Shown piece by piece: positions 8,007-14,876 of a stretch of DNA of 20,890 bases. Made by a program: the position numbers and the translations under genes. The notes beneath the pieces were generated by a model, which saw only the letters and a list, made by a program, of their open reading frames with translations, was not told the origin of the DNA and made no database searches. Origin of the DNA: a virus; IMG/VR virus record IMGVR_UViG_3300033148_000952, positions 1 through 20,890 of that record; one strand, written 5' to 3'. How positions within the stretch are numbered: position 1 is the first letter of the stretch; every line of letters starts with the position of its first letter.

Positions 8007-10070
8007 TTAGGTGTAATTAGTAGCGTAAGTCCAATAAAACATTGGAGAATTGTATGTGCAATATGTAAATGTAAGCGTGTGTATTTGTCCGGTAGCTAAA
8101 GTTACTGCACCTGCACCATTGTTAGCTACTTTAGAGTTACTCGGTAAAGCTAAAGTTGTTGCTCCTTCTGCTGCAGTTAAATCAACTATTACGTTTCCAT
8201 AGTCTCCACTTTCAGGATATTGTACTGCTAAAGTTAAAGCACCACCTGCTTGTGGACCAACTATTATTGCACTTGTAGACTCGTGTAAGTCCATAGTATA
8301 AGTACCACTTACATTAGTTAATTGAACATAATCTTTTTTTCCGTAGTGCTGAAGTTTCTGTACCTTATTCGTAGCGTTAGTAATATCTACATAACCTATT
8401 TCTCCTGTGGTTTCATTGTACCAAATCTTACCTTTATCTATTTGAAGAGAAGTATTTATATTACCTTCTTTAGTAGTAGTGTTAGGAGGTAATTGTATAG
8501 TTCCTACATCTTCTCCAAAAGGAATCCAAGATTCAATAACATCATCAGAAAAAGCATCAACTAAGTTTTTGTTTCCGTACCATCTTTGTAAATCACAGTT
8601 TGCCCAAAATCCTTTAGTTGTTGCAGAACCTTGATAAAGACCTTCAACTATTCTTCCTTCTACATCGCAAGTAAATATATTACTTACACCATCTTGAGGA
8701 TTAATAACAATCTTAGAGTATGTACTATCACTAAGGTTGTCTGAACAAAGTTCTAAATATCCTGAGTCAGCATTTTGAATGTATGCATCCCAATTGGTAG
8801 TTCCATTTGTAGTTCCACCTGATAACTTAAACTTCTCATCTAACTTTAACTCTGATTGCCAACCTGAAAAAGAACCTGTAGTTGGACTAAATGGTTTAAA
8901 ATCAATTTCTTTATAATTCTCTAACTTATAATCGTATAGACCTCCACCATTCCATACTACATCATTTGTACTTGTGTTAGTACCACCACCACCAACAATA
9001 TAAGTTGGTACGTTTAATGTTGCAGTAGATGAATCCCAAGTTGATGGACCTGAATCTCCTGTTGTAGTTAAAGTTATTGCTCCTTGTTTAGCTGCAAAAG
9101 AATTAAAATCTGCAGGACTTAAAACTCCTGATTGCGAACCTGATGCCGTTAGCACACCTATCGTTGGTGTAGTACCACCTGATGATGTGATTGGTGTAGT
9201 TGCACCCACTGATGTTACACTTCCTGAACTTCCTGAACCATAGTCAGGAATATTTAATGTGTTATTACTAAATGTTGCAGTTCCTGAAGTTCCTACTGTA
9301 GTTAATGTTATACCATCCTGTTTTCCATTAAATGTATTCCAATCTCCTGCAGACAAGAATCCATTTGTAGAAGTATTAGATTGAGCTATTCCAAGTACAG
9401 GTGCCGTAGCAGTTCCTGAATTATTTAATGGAGCAGTTACTGAAACTTGTGTAGCTTGTGGTATACAATAAACAGTAGAGTCAACTTCTAACTTAGTTAA
9501 GGTTATAGTACAATCAGCATTAGGATTAGCTACAACTGTTGAACCACCACCTGTTCCATTTGATACTGCAGTTATAATACCTCTTGGGTTTACTGTAATA
9601 TCTGCATTAGTGTAAGAACCTGCAGTTACTCCACTTTGGTCTGACATACCTATAACGATAGTGTCTGATGTTAGCGTTGATAATTCAATATCATCTTGAG
9701 CTTGAAATAAAAGCTCATTGTTTAAAGTGTTGATAGTAATAGGTGTACCATCTACAATTCCTGTAATAAAAGATGTTAAAGGAGCACCACCATCTAAAGA
9801 TATAGTTAATTTAGCAGTAGCTGCTCCTTCAGCAGATTGAGCAATACTAATTCCTGTACCACCTTCAAAGTTTACATTTCCGTTTAACCCGGCTACTTCT
9901 CCTAATTTTCTAACTGAAGCTACACCGGATGAACCTCCTGATGATGCTAAAGCAACAATGTCGCTTATTCTATAATTCTTAGTTATATTATTGTCTCCCA
10001 CATCAGTTCCAATAACCATATCGGTTAATTGGACATTGGAATCTATTGCATATGTTGCTATCTTAGCCAT
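8007..10070 (-). CDS. Long tail fiber-like protein with internal repeats
   Basis: This 687-residue protein is rich in Gly, Ser, Thr and Asn, with short beta motifs typical of trimeric phage fibers. Two copies of a unit of about 78 residues are visible. The first has GFLSAGDWNTFNGKQ (237-251) then TLNIPDY; the second has GVLSPADFNSFAAKQ (315-329) then TLNVPTY. An N-terminal block MAKIATYAIDSNVQLTDMVI may attach to the virion. The C-terminal third is non-repetitive and may carry receptor contacts. It is followed by smaller adsorption-like proteins. Low-complexity composition means homology alone would be weak. Confidence 0.82.
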   Translation of the reverse strand: MAKIATYAIDSNVQLTDMVIGTDVGDNNITKNYRISDIVALASSGGSSGVASVRKLGEVAGLNGNVNFEGGTGISIAQSAEGAATAKLTISLDGGAPLTSFITGIVDGTPITINTLNNELLFQAQDDIELSTLTSDTIVIGMSDQSGVTAGSYTNADITVNPRGIITAVSNGTGGGSTVVANPNADCTITLTKLEVDSTVYCIPQATQVSVTAPLNNSGTATAPVLGIAQSNTSTNGFLSAGDWNTFNGKQDGITLTTVGTSGTATFSNNTLNIPDYGSGSSGSVTSVGATTPITSSGGTTPTIGVLTASGSQSGVLSPADFNSFAAKQGAITLTTTGDSGPSTWDSSTATLNVPTYIVGGGGTNTSTNDVVWNGGGLYDYKLENYKEIDFKPFSPTTGSFSGWQSELKLDEKFKLSGGTTNGTTNWDAYIQNADSGYLELCSDNLSDSTYSKIVINPQDGVSNIFTCDVEGRIVEGLYQGSATTKGFWANCDLQRWYGNKNLVDAFSDDVIESWIPFGEDVGTIQLPPNTTTKEGNINTSLQIDKGKIWYNETTGEIGYVDITNATNKVQKLQHYGKKDYVQLTNVSGTYTMDLHESTSAIIVGPQAGGALTLAVQYPESGDYGNVIVDLTAAEGATTLALPSNSKVANNGAGAVTLATGQIHTLTFTYCTYNSPMFYWTYATNYT

Positions 10071-10085
10071 CTCTTAAAATTTTTA

Positions 10086-10361
10086 TTATTTTTCTAAAAC
10101 TTCTTCAGGAGCTTTAGACTCTTCCTCTTTAGGAATAGCTTCAATTTCTCCTGTCTGTACATTAATTCGAGAGTCTCTACCATACTTATCAGATAACTCA
10201 TTCTCTAACTTAATATACTCTGCTTGGAGTTTATCAATCTTTCTAACAATAGTTTGCTTAGTTAGTTCTGCATCTCCAAGCTGCATCTTCATATTGTTAA
10301 ATTCATTTAACATTCCTTGAATCTGCGTTAATTCTTCTTGTGTTAATTTTTTGTTTGCCAT
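10086..10361 (-). CDS. Coiled-coil 91-aa protein
   Basis: The sequence is a long heptad-like helix from about residue 5 to 60 (KLTQEELTQIQGMLNEFNNM and onward), followed by an acidic tail ending KAPEEVLEK. This hairpin-like helix layout resembles small fiber or chaperone proteins. Function is not established. A TATCTTTG box ends 23 nt before the ATG, so the fiber genes may have their own promoter here. The A-rich leader with AAATTAAATTAAAT fits initiation without Shine-Dalgarno pairing. Confidence 0.7.
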   Translation of the reverse strand: MANKKLTQEELTQIQGMLNEFNNMKMQLGDAELTKQTIVRKIDKLQAEYIKLENELSDKYGRDSRINVQTGEIEAIPKEEESKAPEEVLEK

Positions 10362-10384
10362 TTTTATTTAATTTAATTTACTTA

Positions 10385-10392
10385 CAAAGATA
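10385..10392 (-). promoter_or_regulatory. Candidate -7 box (TATCTTTG) before the fiber cluster
   Basis: It matches TAnnTTTG on the minus strand and lies in the 49-nt gap after the holin stop, 23 nt before the ATG at 10361. The same octamer occurs before groEL and before the gene at 12265-12513. No convincing -33 element was seen. Confidence 0.5.
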
Positions 10393-10410
10393 GTAAATTT
10401 GTTTGAAGGT

Positions 10411-10830
10411 TTATTTTTCTTCCTTCTTACTATCTGAATATGATTTCATCATTTTTTCTCCTGTCCTTCCAATTACATAACCACCAATACCTAACTGTAG
10501 TAAATTCCAAAACTCTGTTTCTAATTCAGGAATCCTTAAGTCAAACAATGGTCCAATGAATTTACAATAGATGACTATGAATCCAAACGCTAACATTAAG
10601 ATAGGTCTCCAACTTCTTTGTAACCAATTACCTTTAGCTTCTGCTAAGATAATATTGGTTTGCATTTGTTGTAGTGCTAATTCTTTTTTAGACGTTATGT
10701 CTTTTATTATTGCTTTAGCTTTTATTTTGTCTTCTTTGGAAGTAAATAGCTTGTCTAAGCCACCCATTAAGTCTCCTACGAAACCACCTCCGAGAAATTC
10801 AAGTATCTTCATCCCTGCTTTCATCTTCAT
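10411..10830 (-). CDS. Holin of the 3TM type
   Basis: This 139-residue protein carries the signature GNWLQRSWRPILML (67-80) leading into a membrane segment at about 76-93, followed by a second at about 107-121 and a charged tail. The N-terminal glycine-rich helix (LEFLGGGFVGDLMGG) can be a further amphipathic or membrane segment. This matches the 3TM holin family, which forms inner-membrane lesions that release or activate endolysin. It directly follows and overlaps the amidase by 32 nt. Starts at M3 or M7 would shorten the overlap. Confidence 0.78.
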   Translation of the reverse strand: MKMKAGMKILEFLGGGFVGDLMGGLDKLFTSKEDKIKAKAIIKDITSKKELALQQMQTNIILAEAKGNWLQRSWRPILMLAFGFIVIYCKFIGPLFDLRIPELETEFWNLLQLGIGGYVIGRTGEKMMKSYSDSKKEEK

Positions 10831-11251
10831 ATTTATTGCTTATTGGTTTATATTCTGAAGTTGCATCGAAACTTGGACACGCTTTTGCAGCGAAATCTCT
10901 ATGTCCGTGAATAATAGCTTCAGGATGCATAGCTTTCAATGTGTGTAATAAATGGTTTAATGATTCTTTTTGAGCTTCAGTTCTTGTGTCTTTAGGTGTT
11001 TTACCATCAGTTTCAACTCCACCGATATAACATATTCCTAAACTGAATGGATTGCTTTTTAAACAATGAGCACCTTGCCTATTATCTGCTCTTCCTTTAG
11101 CGATAGTTCCATCTAAATATATAACATAATGGTACCCCACATCTGACCACCCACGACCATCAACGTGCCATTTTCTTATTGTTTCTATATCTATATGCTG
11201 ATTCTCTCTTGTTGCAGAACAGTGTACAATTAATCTTTTAATCTCCTTCAT
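10799..11251 (-). CDS. N-acetylmuramoyl-L-alanine amidase (endolysin)
   Basis: This is a compact 150-residue Amidase_2/T7-lysozyme-like domain. Zinc ligands are visible as H10 (LIVHCSATR), H117 (HGHRDF) and C125 (AKACPSF), with K123 two residues before the Cys. That is the same H-(7)-C spacing and Lys position as in T7 lysozyme. The GYHYVIYLDGT block (39-49) is also characteristic. It cleaves the amide bond between MurNAc and the stem peptide to lyse the host. No signal peptide is present, so export would depend on the adjacent holin. It overlaps the upstream small membrane protein by 14 nt. Confidence 0.93.
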   Translation of the reverse strand: MKEIKRLIVHCSATRENQHIDIETIRKWHVDGRGWSDVGYHYVIYLDGTIAKGRADNRQGAHCLKSNPFSLGICYIGGVETDGKTPKDTRTEAQKESLNHLLHTLKAMHPEAIIHGHRDFAAKACPSFDATSEYKPISNKYEDESRDEDT

Positions 11252-11420
11252 CTTTATTTTGTTTTTTATTATCTCGAAGTAACACCCATTTATTCAATGT
11301 GTATCCAATAGATATAACAAGTAACAAAATCTTAAAGATAACTTCAAGGTTAGTCATTGACAACGCAAGAGCACTTGCATTAAGTAAGTATAATTTTATA
11401 TCTGACATCCATTCACTCAT
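11238..11420 (-). CDS. Small single-span membrane protein of the lysis cluster
   Basis: The 60-residue protein has a hydrophobic stretch around residues 25-42 (LEVIFKILLLVISIGYTLN) and a charged C-terminus (DNKKQNKDEGD). It overlaps the amidase by 14 nt and the upstream mini-gene by 8 nt. Size, topology and position fit an accessory holin or an inner-membrane spanin-like component, but no family is recognised. Confidence 0.65.
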   Translation of the reverse strand: MSEWMSDIKLYLLNASALALSMTNLEVIFKILLLVISIGYTLNKWVLLRDNKKQNKDEGD

Positions 11421-11526
11421 TTTCTACATATTCGTATTCAATATCTTTTTCTTCAATTAGAGTTGAGGTTACTGTATACTCAACGAATATCTCACTATGA
11501 GTGATGTCGCTTATATACTCTTGCAT
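11413..11526 (-). CDS. Acidic 37-aa mini-protein
   Basis: A 37-codon frame starts at the ATG at 11526 and ends 8 nt into the downstream membrane-protein gene. The product starts MQEYISDITHSEIFVEYTVT and ends in an acidic tail (EEKDIEYEYVENE). It fills an otherwise empty gap in a tightly packed operon. No family is recognised, and the short length keeps confidence modest. Confidence 0.45.
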   Translation of the reverse strand: MQEYISDITHSEIFVEYTVTSTLIEEKDIEYEYVENE

Positions 11527-11556
11527 TATATTCTTATAGTTATTGCTATTGACATA

Positions 11557-12261
11557 TTACCAAAGTGCTACTATGTTGGTTAAACTTGTTCCTGTTTCGT
11601 GAACCTTAACAATTTGAACCGGGAAAAAAGCTCCTGCTTTTAATCCTTTAAATTCAACTACGTTTCCGGCAACAGTTGTTACTTTTAAATTTCCATCAGT
11701 ATCTCCAAGATAAAGAACGCATCCGTTGTTTGCATCTTGAACTCCCTTTTGTGGAGATGCACTATATATAATGAACTCTTCTCCTGATGCCATTATATTG
11801 GCATTAAGCGTTAAAGTTTCATCATCATCAACTAATATTACAGTTGCTGCTTTACCATCAGTTGTATTGTAAACGATATCTCCAATCATTACTCTTTTAG
11901 TAATAAAACCTTCTTCGCTTTCAATAACATAGGTCTGACCTGTTACTGCAACATCTTTATCTAAAGATAAAGTGTCATTATCTTCGACTGAAGTTACAAT
12001 TGCTTCTCCTGTTGTTCCTGATGTCATCTTAACCTTGTAACCTTTCTTTACTGTGGTTAAAAAGTTTTGACCTGAATCCACTAATTTAAAAGCAACTGTA
12101 CTTGAAGTAGTACCCGAATCAACTTGTGTTTCTATTTTTAACTTATCTGTTACAGTAGCTGAAGCTTCTCCTGTTACAACTTCTTCAGCATATGGTACGT
12201 TAGCGTTGTCTGACTTATATACTTCTAATGCTTGAAATCCTTGTAGTTTATTATAACTCAT
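11557..12261 (-). CDS. Virion structural/decoration-like protein with two internal repeats
   Basis: This 234-residue, beta-rich protein has two related units. Residues about 59-114 contain KGYKVKMTSGTTGEAIVTSV, then DTLSLDKDVAVTGQTYVI. Residues about 118-168 contain RVMIGDIVYNTTDGKAATVI, then ETLTLNANIMASGEEFII. The C-terminal domain (GCVLYLGDTDGNLKV, then FFPVQIVKVHETGTSLTNIV) has the style of phage head or neck decoration domains that end in ...ALW. It is probably a capsid-surface or head-fiber protein, inferred from composition and context. No membrane or enzyme motif is visible. Confidence 0.7.
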   Translation of the reverse strand: MSYNKLQGFQALEVYKSDNANVPYAEEVVTGEASATVTDKLKIETQVDSGTTSSTVAFKLVDSGQNFLTTVKKGYKVKMTSGTTGEAIVTSVEDNDTLSLDKDVAVTGQTYVIESEEGFITKRVMIGDIVYNTTDGKAATVILVDDDETLTLNANIMASGEEFIIYSASPQKGVQDANNGCVLYLGDTDGNLKVTTVAGNVVEFKGLKAGAFFPVQIVKVHETGTSLTNIVALW

Positions 12262-12264
12262 TTT

Positions 12265-12513
12265 TTATTTTTTATCTCCTTTGTAGAATATTTTATTGAC
12301 TGCCAAGTTAGGGTTGTCCAAGAAATCTCTTCGTTTTTTGCACCCACAATCATCTTTACCTAAAGCTTTTGCTCCTGCTTCTACAACTTTTTTAATTCCT
12401 GTAGCTTCAGTCACTCTCTCTATAGCTGAACCTAAACCTTTTGGTTTCTTTCTCATATGTGCGTGTGCCATTGTATTAAGATTTACATTTACAAATTCTG
12501 TAAGGACAGTCAT
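12265..12513 (-). CDS. Small basic protein with a CGC motif
   Basis: The core reads GLGSAIERVTEATGIKKVVE, then GKDDCGCKKRRDFLDN. I associate this helix plus Cys-Gly-Cys plus basic layout with small conserved proteins of Bacteroidota and marine phages of unknown function. The Cys pair may bind metal. The ATG at 12513 is listed. A later ATG at 12471 (MAHAHMRKKP) may be the true start because conserved-looking sequence begins there. A TATCTTTG box lies 19 nt before 12513. Confidence 0.65.
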   Translation of the reverse strand: MTVLTEFVNVNLNTMAHAHMRKKPKGLGSAIERVTEATGIKKVVEAGAKALGKDDCGCKKRRDFLDNPNLAVNKIFYKGDKK

Positions 12514-12532
12514 CACTTACATTAATTAAAAA

Positions 12533-12565
12533 CAAAGATACGATTCTGTTATAACTACAACAGAA
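12533..12565 (-). promoter_or_regulatory. Candidate promoter (TTG-17-TATCTTTG) embedded in an inverted repeat
   Basis: On the minus strand a TTG is followed after 17 nt by TATCTTTG (12533-12540), the best match to the full Bacteroidota -33/-7 layout in the window. The upstream half sits in an inverted repeat: TTCTGTT and AACAGAA arms flank an 8-nt loop (12544-12565). The repeat could be an operator, or the tail of a terminator for the gene ending at 12619. Confidence 0.5.
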
Positions 12566-12618
12566 CTTCTTCCACCAAGCTTGAAGCTTTAGTCCTACTT
12601 TTACTAACCACTTTCCCA

Positions 12619-12819
12619 TTAGAAACTATGTTTAGTAACCTTAAGGTTGTTACAGTGGTATGCCATTGATTTGTCAGCAGAGTATTTTCTTTTACCCATT
12701 GCTTTCTCCATACCTTCAGACTCGTGTCTTCTTGACTTAAGTGATTGTGATTTCTTTCCGTTTCTCGCACCTAAAGAATCATCTAATCTTGCGTTATATC
12801 CTTTTCCGTATTTTGCCAT
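12619..12819 (-). CDS. Basic 66-aa protein, function unknown
   Basis: The protein starts MAKYGKGYNARLDDSLGARN and continues with a Lys/Arg/Ser-rich region (RRHESEGMEKAMGKRKYSAD). Its ATG overlaps the preceding stop as TAATG. Another frame across the same DNA is open too, but lacks a coupled start. No family is recognised. The 105-nt gap downstream to 12513 holds only the inverted repeats and promoter described separately. Confidence 0.65.
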   Translation of the reverse strand: MAKYGKGYNARLDDSLGARNGKKSQSLKSRRHESEGMEKAMGKRKYSADKSMAYHCNNLKVTKHSF

Positions 12820-12980
12820 TACTTTCTTTTTAAAATTTTTAATAAATTGTTTTTCGGTTTCTTTTTAATCTTATGAAAGTCTTCAAAAGATTGATTTGTT
12901 GAAGGACTAAAGGGATGCATAAGGTCTCTCTTTGGAGCCATATTTTTCGCTTTATATCCTTTATTTAGTTTTATTCCCAT
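12819..12980 (-). CDS. Basic 53-aa mini-protein
   Basis: The ATG at 12980 opens a 53-codon frame starting MGIKLNKGYKAKNMAPKRDL and ending in a basic tail (KKKPKNNLLKILKRK). It is joined by TAATG overlaps to the genes on both sides, which strongly favours a real translated gene despite its size. About a third of the residues are Lys or Arg. No family is recognised. Confidence 0.6.
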   Translation of the reverse strand: MGIKLNKGYKAKNMAPKRDLMHPFSPSTNQSFEDFHKIKKKPKNNLLKILKRK

Positions 12981-13153
12981 TACCCTATTGTTTTATTTCC
13001 AACTCTTACAGTCTTACCACTACCACCTTTGTTTCTACCTTTAAGTAATTGCATACCACCTAAGATTAATCCACCTATTGCAGCAGCTTTACCTACTCCA
13101 CTCATAGGTGTTGGGGATGGTGTTGGGGATGCCGGAGTTGCTAAATTTTTCAT
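12980..13153 (-). CDS. 57-aa mini-protein with Ser-Pro-Thr repeat and hydrophobic segment
   Basis: The ATG at 13153 opens a 57-codon frame: MKNLATPASPTPSPTP, then a hydrophobic Gly/Ala helix (AAAIGGLILGGMQLL) and a basic tail. The DNA under the Pro repeat is a direct repeat (GGTGTTGGGGATG twice). A TATATTTG box lies 22 nt upstream and the stop overlaps the next ATG. It could be a small membrane or minor virion protein. No family is recognised. Confidence 0.6.
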   Translation of the reverse strand: MKNLATPASPTPSPTPMSGVGKAAAIGGLILGGMQLLKGRNKGGSGKTVRVGNKTIG

Positions 13154-13175
13154 AACGTAACGAGTTTTGTTTATA

Positions 13176-13183
13176 CAAATATA
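13176..13183 (-). promoter_or_regulatory. Candidate -7 box (TATATTTG) before the mini-gene trio
   Basis: It matches TAnnTTTG on the minus strand, directly after the stop of the 97-aa gene and 22 nt before the ATG at 13153. No -33 element was found. Confidence 0.35.
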
Positions 13184-13477
13184 CTAATATTTTCCTTTCC
13201 TATTTTTTGGAGAGGATGCAGTTGAGCCACCTTTACCTGCCCATAACTTTTTACAAGACCAATATCTTGCAGTCAATTTGCTTTTAGCAGTACCACATTT
13301 ATGTCTTGCTTTAAAAGATTTCCTTGCAGCTTTAGAATAATTGTGACCATACCCTTTAGCTCCAAAGTGAATTAGTTTTTCTTTACCACCTTCACAAGCT
13401 TTTACCATTTTCTTCTTTCCCGGTCTTGTGCTTGGTCTTACGACATTACACTTCATATTCTTTTTGCTGACTGCCAT
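13184..13477 (-). CDS. Cys-containing basic protein, conserved phage type
   Basis: This 97-residue protein has 22 Lys and 6 Arg. Its core, HFGAKGYGHNYSKAARKSFK then ARHKCGTAKSKLTARYWSCK, resembles the FGAKGY..N.S..ARKSFKARH.C family that recurs in viruses of marine bacteria and in some large viruses. Four Cys residues could bind metal or form disulfides. A nucleic-acid-binding or internal virion role is plausible but not shown. It lies 3 nt after the preceding gene in the run of basic mini-proteins. Confidence 0.75.
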   Translation of the reverse strand: MAVSKKNMKCNVVRPSTRPGKKKMVKACEGGKEKLIHFGAKGYGHNYSKAARKSFKARHKCGTAKSKLTARYWSCKKLWAGKGGSTASSPKNRKGKY

Positions 13478-13480
13478 ATA

Positions 13481-13720
13481 TTAGTTTTTATTTTTTTTCT
13501 TTTCAAGTTCCTTCTCTAACTTGTCAATGTGTATTCTATTATACTTAACATCATTCTTTATAACCTCAATGTTAAAATTTTTACTTTGAGATTTTAAGTC
13601 ATACACCTTTTCGTTTAATGAGTCAACCTGATATTTAGTGTTGTACCATACACCAAGTATTGAACACACAAACACGATTACTTTAACTACGACTGCTATA
13701 CTAATTTTCTGTTCCATCAT
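13481..13720 (-). CDS. N-terminally anchored coiled-coil membrane protein
   Basis: The 79-residue protein has one N-terminal membrane segment (about 7-24, ISIAVVVKVIVFVCSILGVW) followed by a coiled-coil region ending ELEKKKNKN. This topology is seen in inner-membrane spanins and other phage envelope proteins. It is not next to the amidase-holin cluster, so a spanin role is only possible. The start overlaps the upstream stop as ATGA. Confidence 0.65.
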   Translation of the reverse strand: MMEQKISIAVVVKVIVFVCSILGVWYNTKYQVDSLNEKVYDLKSQSKNFNIEVIKNDVKYNRIHIDKLEKELEKKKNKN

Positions 13721-14079
13721 TTCTTTTTTCTTCTTATGGCAGATACTTTTTTACCACCTGCACCTTGTTTACCAATTCTTGCTTTTTCTCTTTGTTTCTT
13801 TTTTAAAGTAGATTTTGATAATTCAGATTTTGTTGCCGGTGTCTTTGAAGACACTCTCTTTGATGGTCTACAGTATTCACTTTTACCTCCTGTGCCACAA
13901 GGTTTTCCTGTTCGAGTGTCAATCCATTTTTCTTTAGTCCATCTCTTTAGATTGGAACCTGCTTTAGACTTCTTAACTTTCCCTTTCTTTTTTCTGCACT
14001 TAGCCGTTGCTTGTGCTGCACGAGCTGACCACTTGCCATAGCTCTTCATTACTTTTTTATAACAAGCATCTTTCGGCAT
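13717..14079 (-). CDS. Very basic Cys-containing protein resembling DUF5872
   Basis: Of 120 residues, 32 are Lys and 10 Arg, with only about six acidic residues. The central block LKRWTKEKWIDTRTGKPCGT then SEYCRPSKRVSSKTPATKSE resembles the DUF5872-type motif found in phages and giant viruses. An N-terminal MKSYGKWSARAAQATAKCRK block resembles another recurrent viral basic module. DNA or RNA binding in the virion is a reasonable inference. A perfect copy of the 16-base hairpin repeat lies within the coding sequence (VSSKTP). Confidence 0.75.
   Translation of the reverse strand: MPKDACYKKVMKSYGKWSARAAQATAKCRKKKGKVKKSKAGSNLKRWTKEKWIDTRTGKPCGTGGKSEYCRPSKRVSSKTPATKSELSKSTLKKKQREKARIGKQGAGGKKVSAIRRKKK
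13839..13854 (-). repeat. 16-base hairpin repeat, copy inside the DUF5872-like gene
   Basis: The sense strand reads GTGTCTTCAAAGACAC, identical to the terL copy but in a different codon frame. The shared feature is therefore the nucleotide sequence, not the peptide. It folds as a 6-bp stem with a UCAA loop. Confidence 0.85.
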
Positions 14080-14081
14080 AA

Positions 14082-14399
14082 CTATGTACTTCTATTGTTT
14101 TTCTTTCTATGTAATTTCATTCTACTACCACCTAATCTATTTCCACCAAACTGTAGAAGCTTTGCTCTTGTTGGTTTATTAGTTGTGTCAGGTTGGTTAG
14201 CTGCCCTTTCTTTCTCTTTAGCTAATTGAATTAATTTCTGTGCTTGAGCATTTTTAAAAGTAATTTCGTTGAGGTCTGCCAAAGAAACTTTAGCCGAACC
14301 TTTCTCATACTTGTTCTCATCCTTTTGTTGATTTGGTCTTGCTTTATTTTTTTCTTGACACTTCTTTAAAGCATCTCCTTTTAATCCTTCGCAGCTCAT
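14082..14399 (-). CDS. Small basic protein with N-terminal CEGLKGDALKKC
   Basis: This 105-residue protein starts MSCEGLKGDALKKCQEKNKA and has a basic C-terminus (GGNRLGGSRMKLHRKKNN). An ATG 18 codons upstream (14453) is in frame, but it lies upstream of a TACCTTTG box that would start the transcript near 14419. The ATG at 14399 is therefore preferred. The Cys-(10)-Cys pair may be functional. It is the first of the basic mini-protein run. Function unknown. Confidence 0.68.
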   Translation of the reverse strand: MSCEGLKGDALKKCQEKNKARPNQQKDENKYEKGSAKVSLADLNEITFKNAQAQKLIQLAKEKERAANQPDTTNKPTRAKLLQFGGNRLGGSRMKLHRKKNNRST

Positions 14400-14414
14400 A
14401 ACTTTATTTTTAAT

Positions 14415-14433
14415 TACCTTTGATACAAAGGTA
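14415..14433. promoter_or_regulatory. Palindromic two-way promoter/operator candidate
   Basis: TACCTTTGATACAAAGGTA is a perfect inverted repeat (8-bp arms, 3-nt centre). Each arm is a TAnnTTTG -7 box. The rightward box (14415-14422) would serve the gene at 14448 and the leftward box (14426-14433) the gene ending at 14082. The boxes face each other, so the transcripts would overlap by about 10 nt at their 5' ends. The symmetry also suits a dimeric repressor. Confidence 0.6.
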
Positions 14434-14447
14434 CGAAATTTAATATA

Positions 14448-14876
14448 ATGCATAATTACTTGAAATATTGGAAGGTGGTCAAACAGTTTGTAAAAACTAA
14501 ATATGATATATCTACTGCAGACTTAGAGATGTTATTGTTTCTGCGTTCTGAAAAATACTTTAGCAAAGGAGACTTCGATGAGTTTAACGAACTATTCCAT
14601 TGGGAAAAGAATAGGTTTGAAAGATTAAGACAGGAAGGTTGGATTGATGTCTTTAGAAAGAAGACAGGTAATAGAAGAGTGTTGTACCAATTATCGTACA
14701 AGGCACAAAGAATGTTGACAAGTGTATATAAAAAATTAGAGGGAGAAGAGATACCTGAAAGTAAATCCTCTAACCCTCAATTCTTAGCTGATGTTTCTTA
14801 TACCAATAAGGTACATAGAAACTATATCAAAAAATTAAATCAATCTATTCGACAACAACAACATCGTTCTCAGTGA
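14448..14876 (+). CDS. Winged-helix DNA-binding regulator candidate
   Basis: The 142-residue protein reads as a MarR/PadR-like winged helix. Helices come from STADLEMLLFLRSEKYFSKG and FDEFNELFHWEKNRFERLRQ, a wing from WIDVFRKKTGNRRVLYQLSY, and a C-terminal helix follows. I associate this pattern with small regulators of marine and Bacteroidota phages. It is the only rightward gene inside the late region and starts just after a palindromic promoter that also serves the leftward genes. This suggests autoregulation and control of the adjacent late genes, which is inference. It overlaps groES tail to tail by 32 nt. Confidence 0.65.
   Translation: MHNYLKYWKVVKQFVKTKYDISTADLEMLLFLRSEKYFSKGDFDEFNELFHWEKNRFERLRQEGWIDVFRKKTGNRRVLYQLSYKAQRMLTSVYKKLEGEEIPESKSSNPQFLADVSYTNKVHRNYIKKLNQSIRQQQHRSQ

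Noticed and set aside
12577-12589. AAGCTTGAAGCTT inverted repeat as a terminator
   Set aside because: The stem allows a loop of only one base and no T-run follows on the minus strand; it is probably chance.
12555-12770. 71-codon frame overlapping the 66-aa basic gene
   Set aside because: It is in a different frame on the same strand without a coupled start. The 66-aa frame has a TAATG-linked start and composition like its neighbours.
14400-14453. Upstream ATG at 14453 for the protein ending at 14082
   Set aside because: It lies upstream of the predicted transcription start in the palindromic promoter and overlaps the divergent gene start at 14448.
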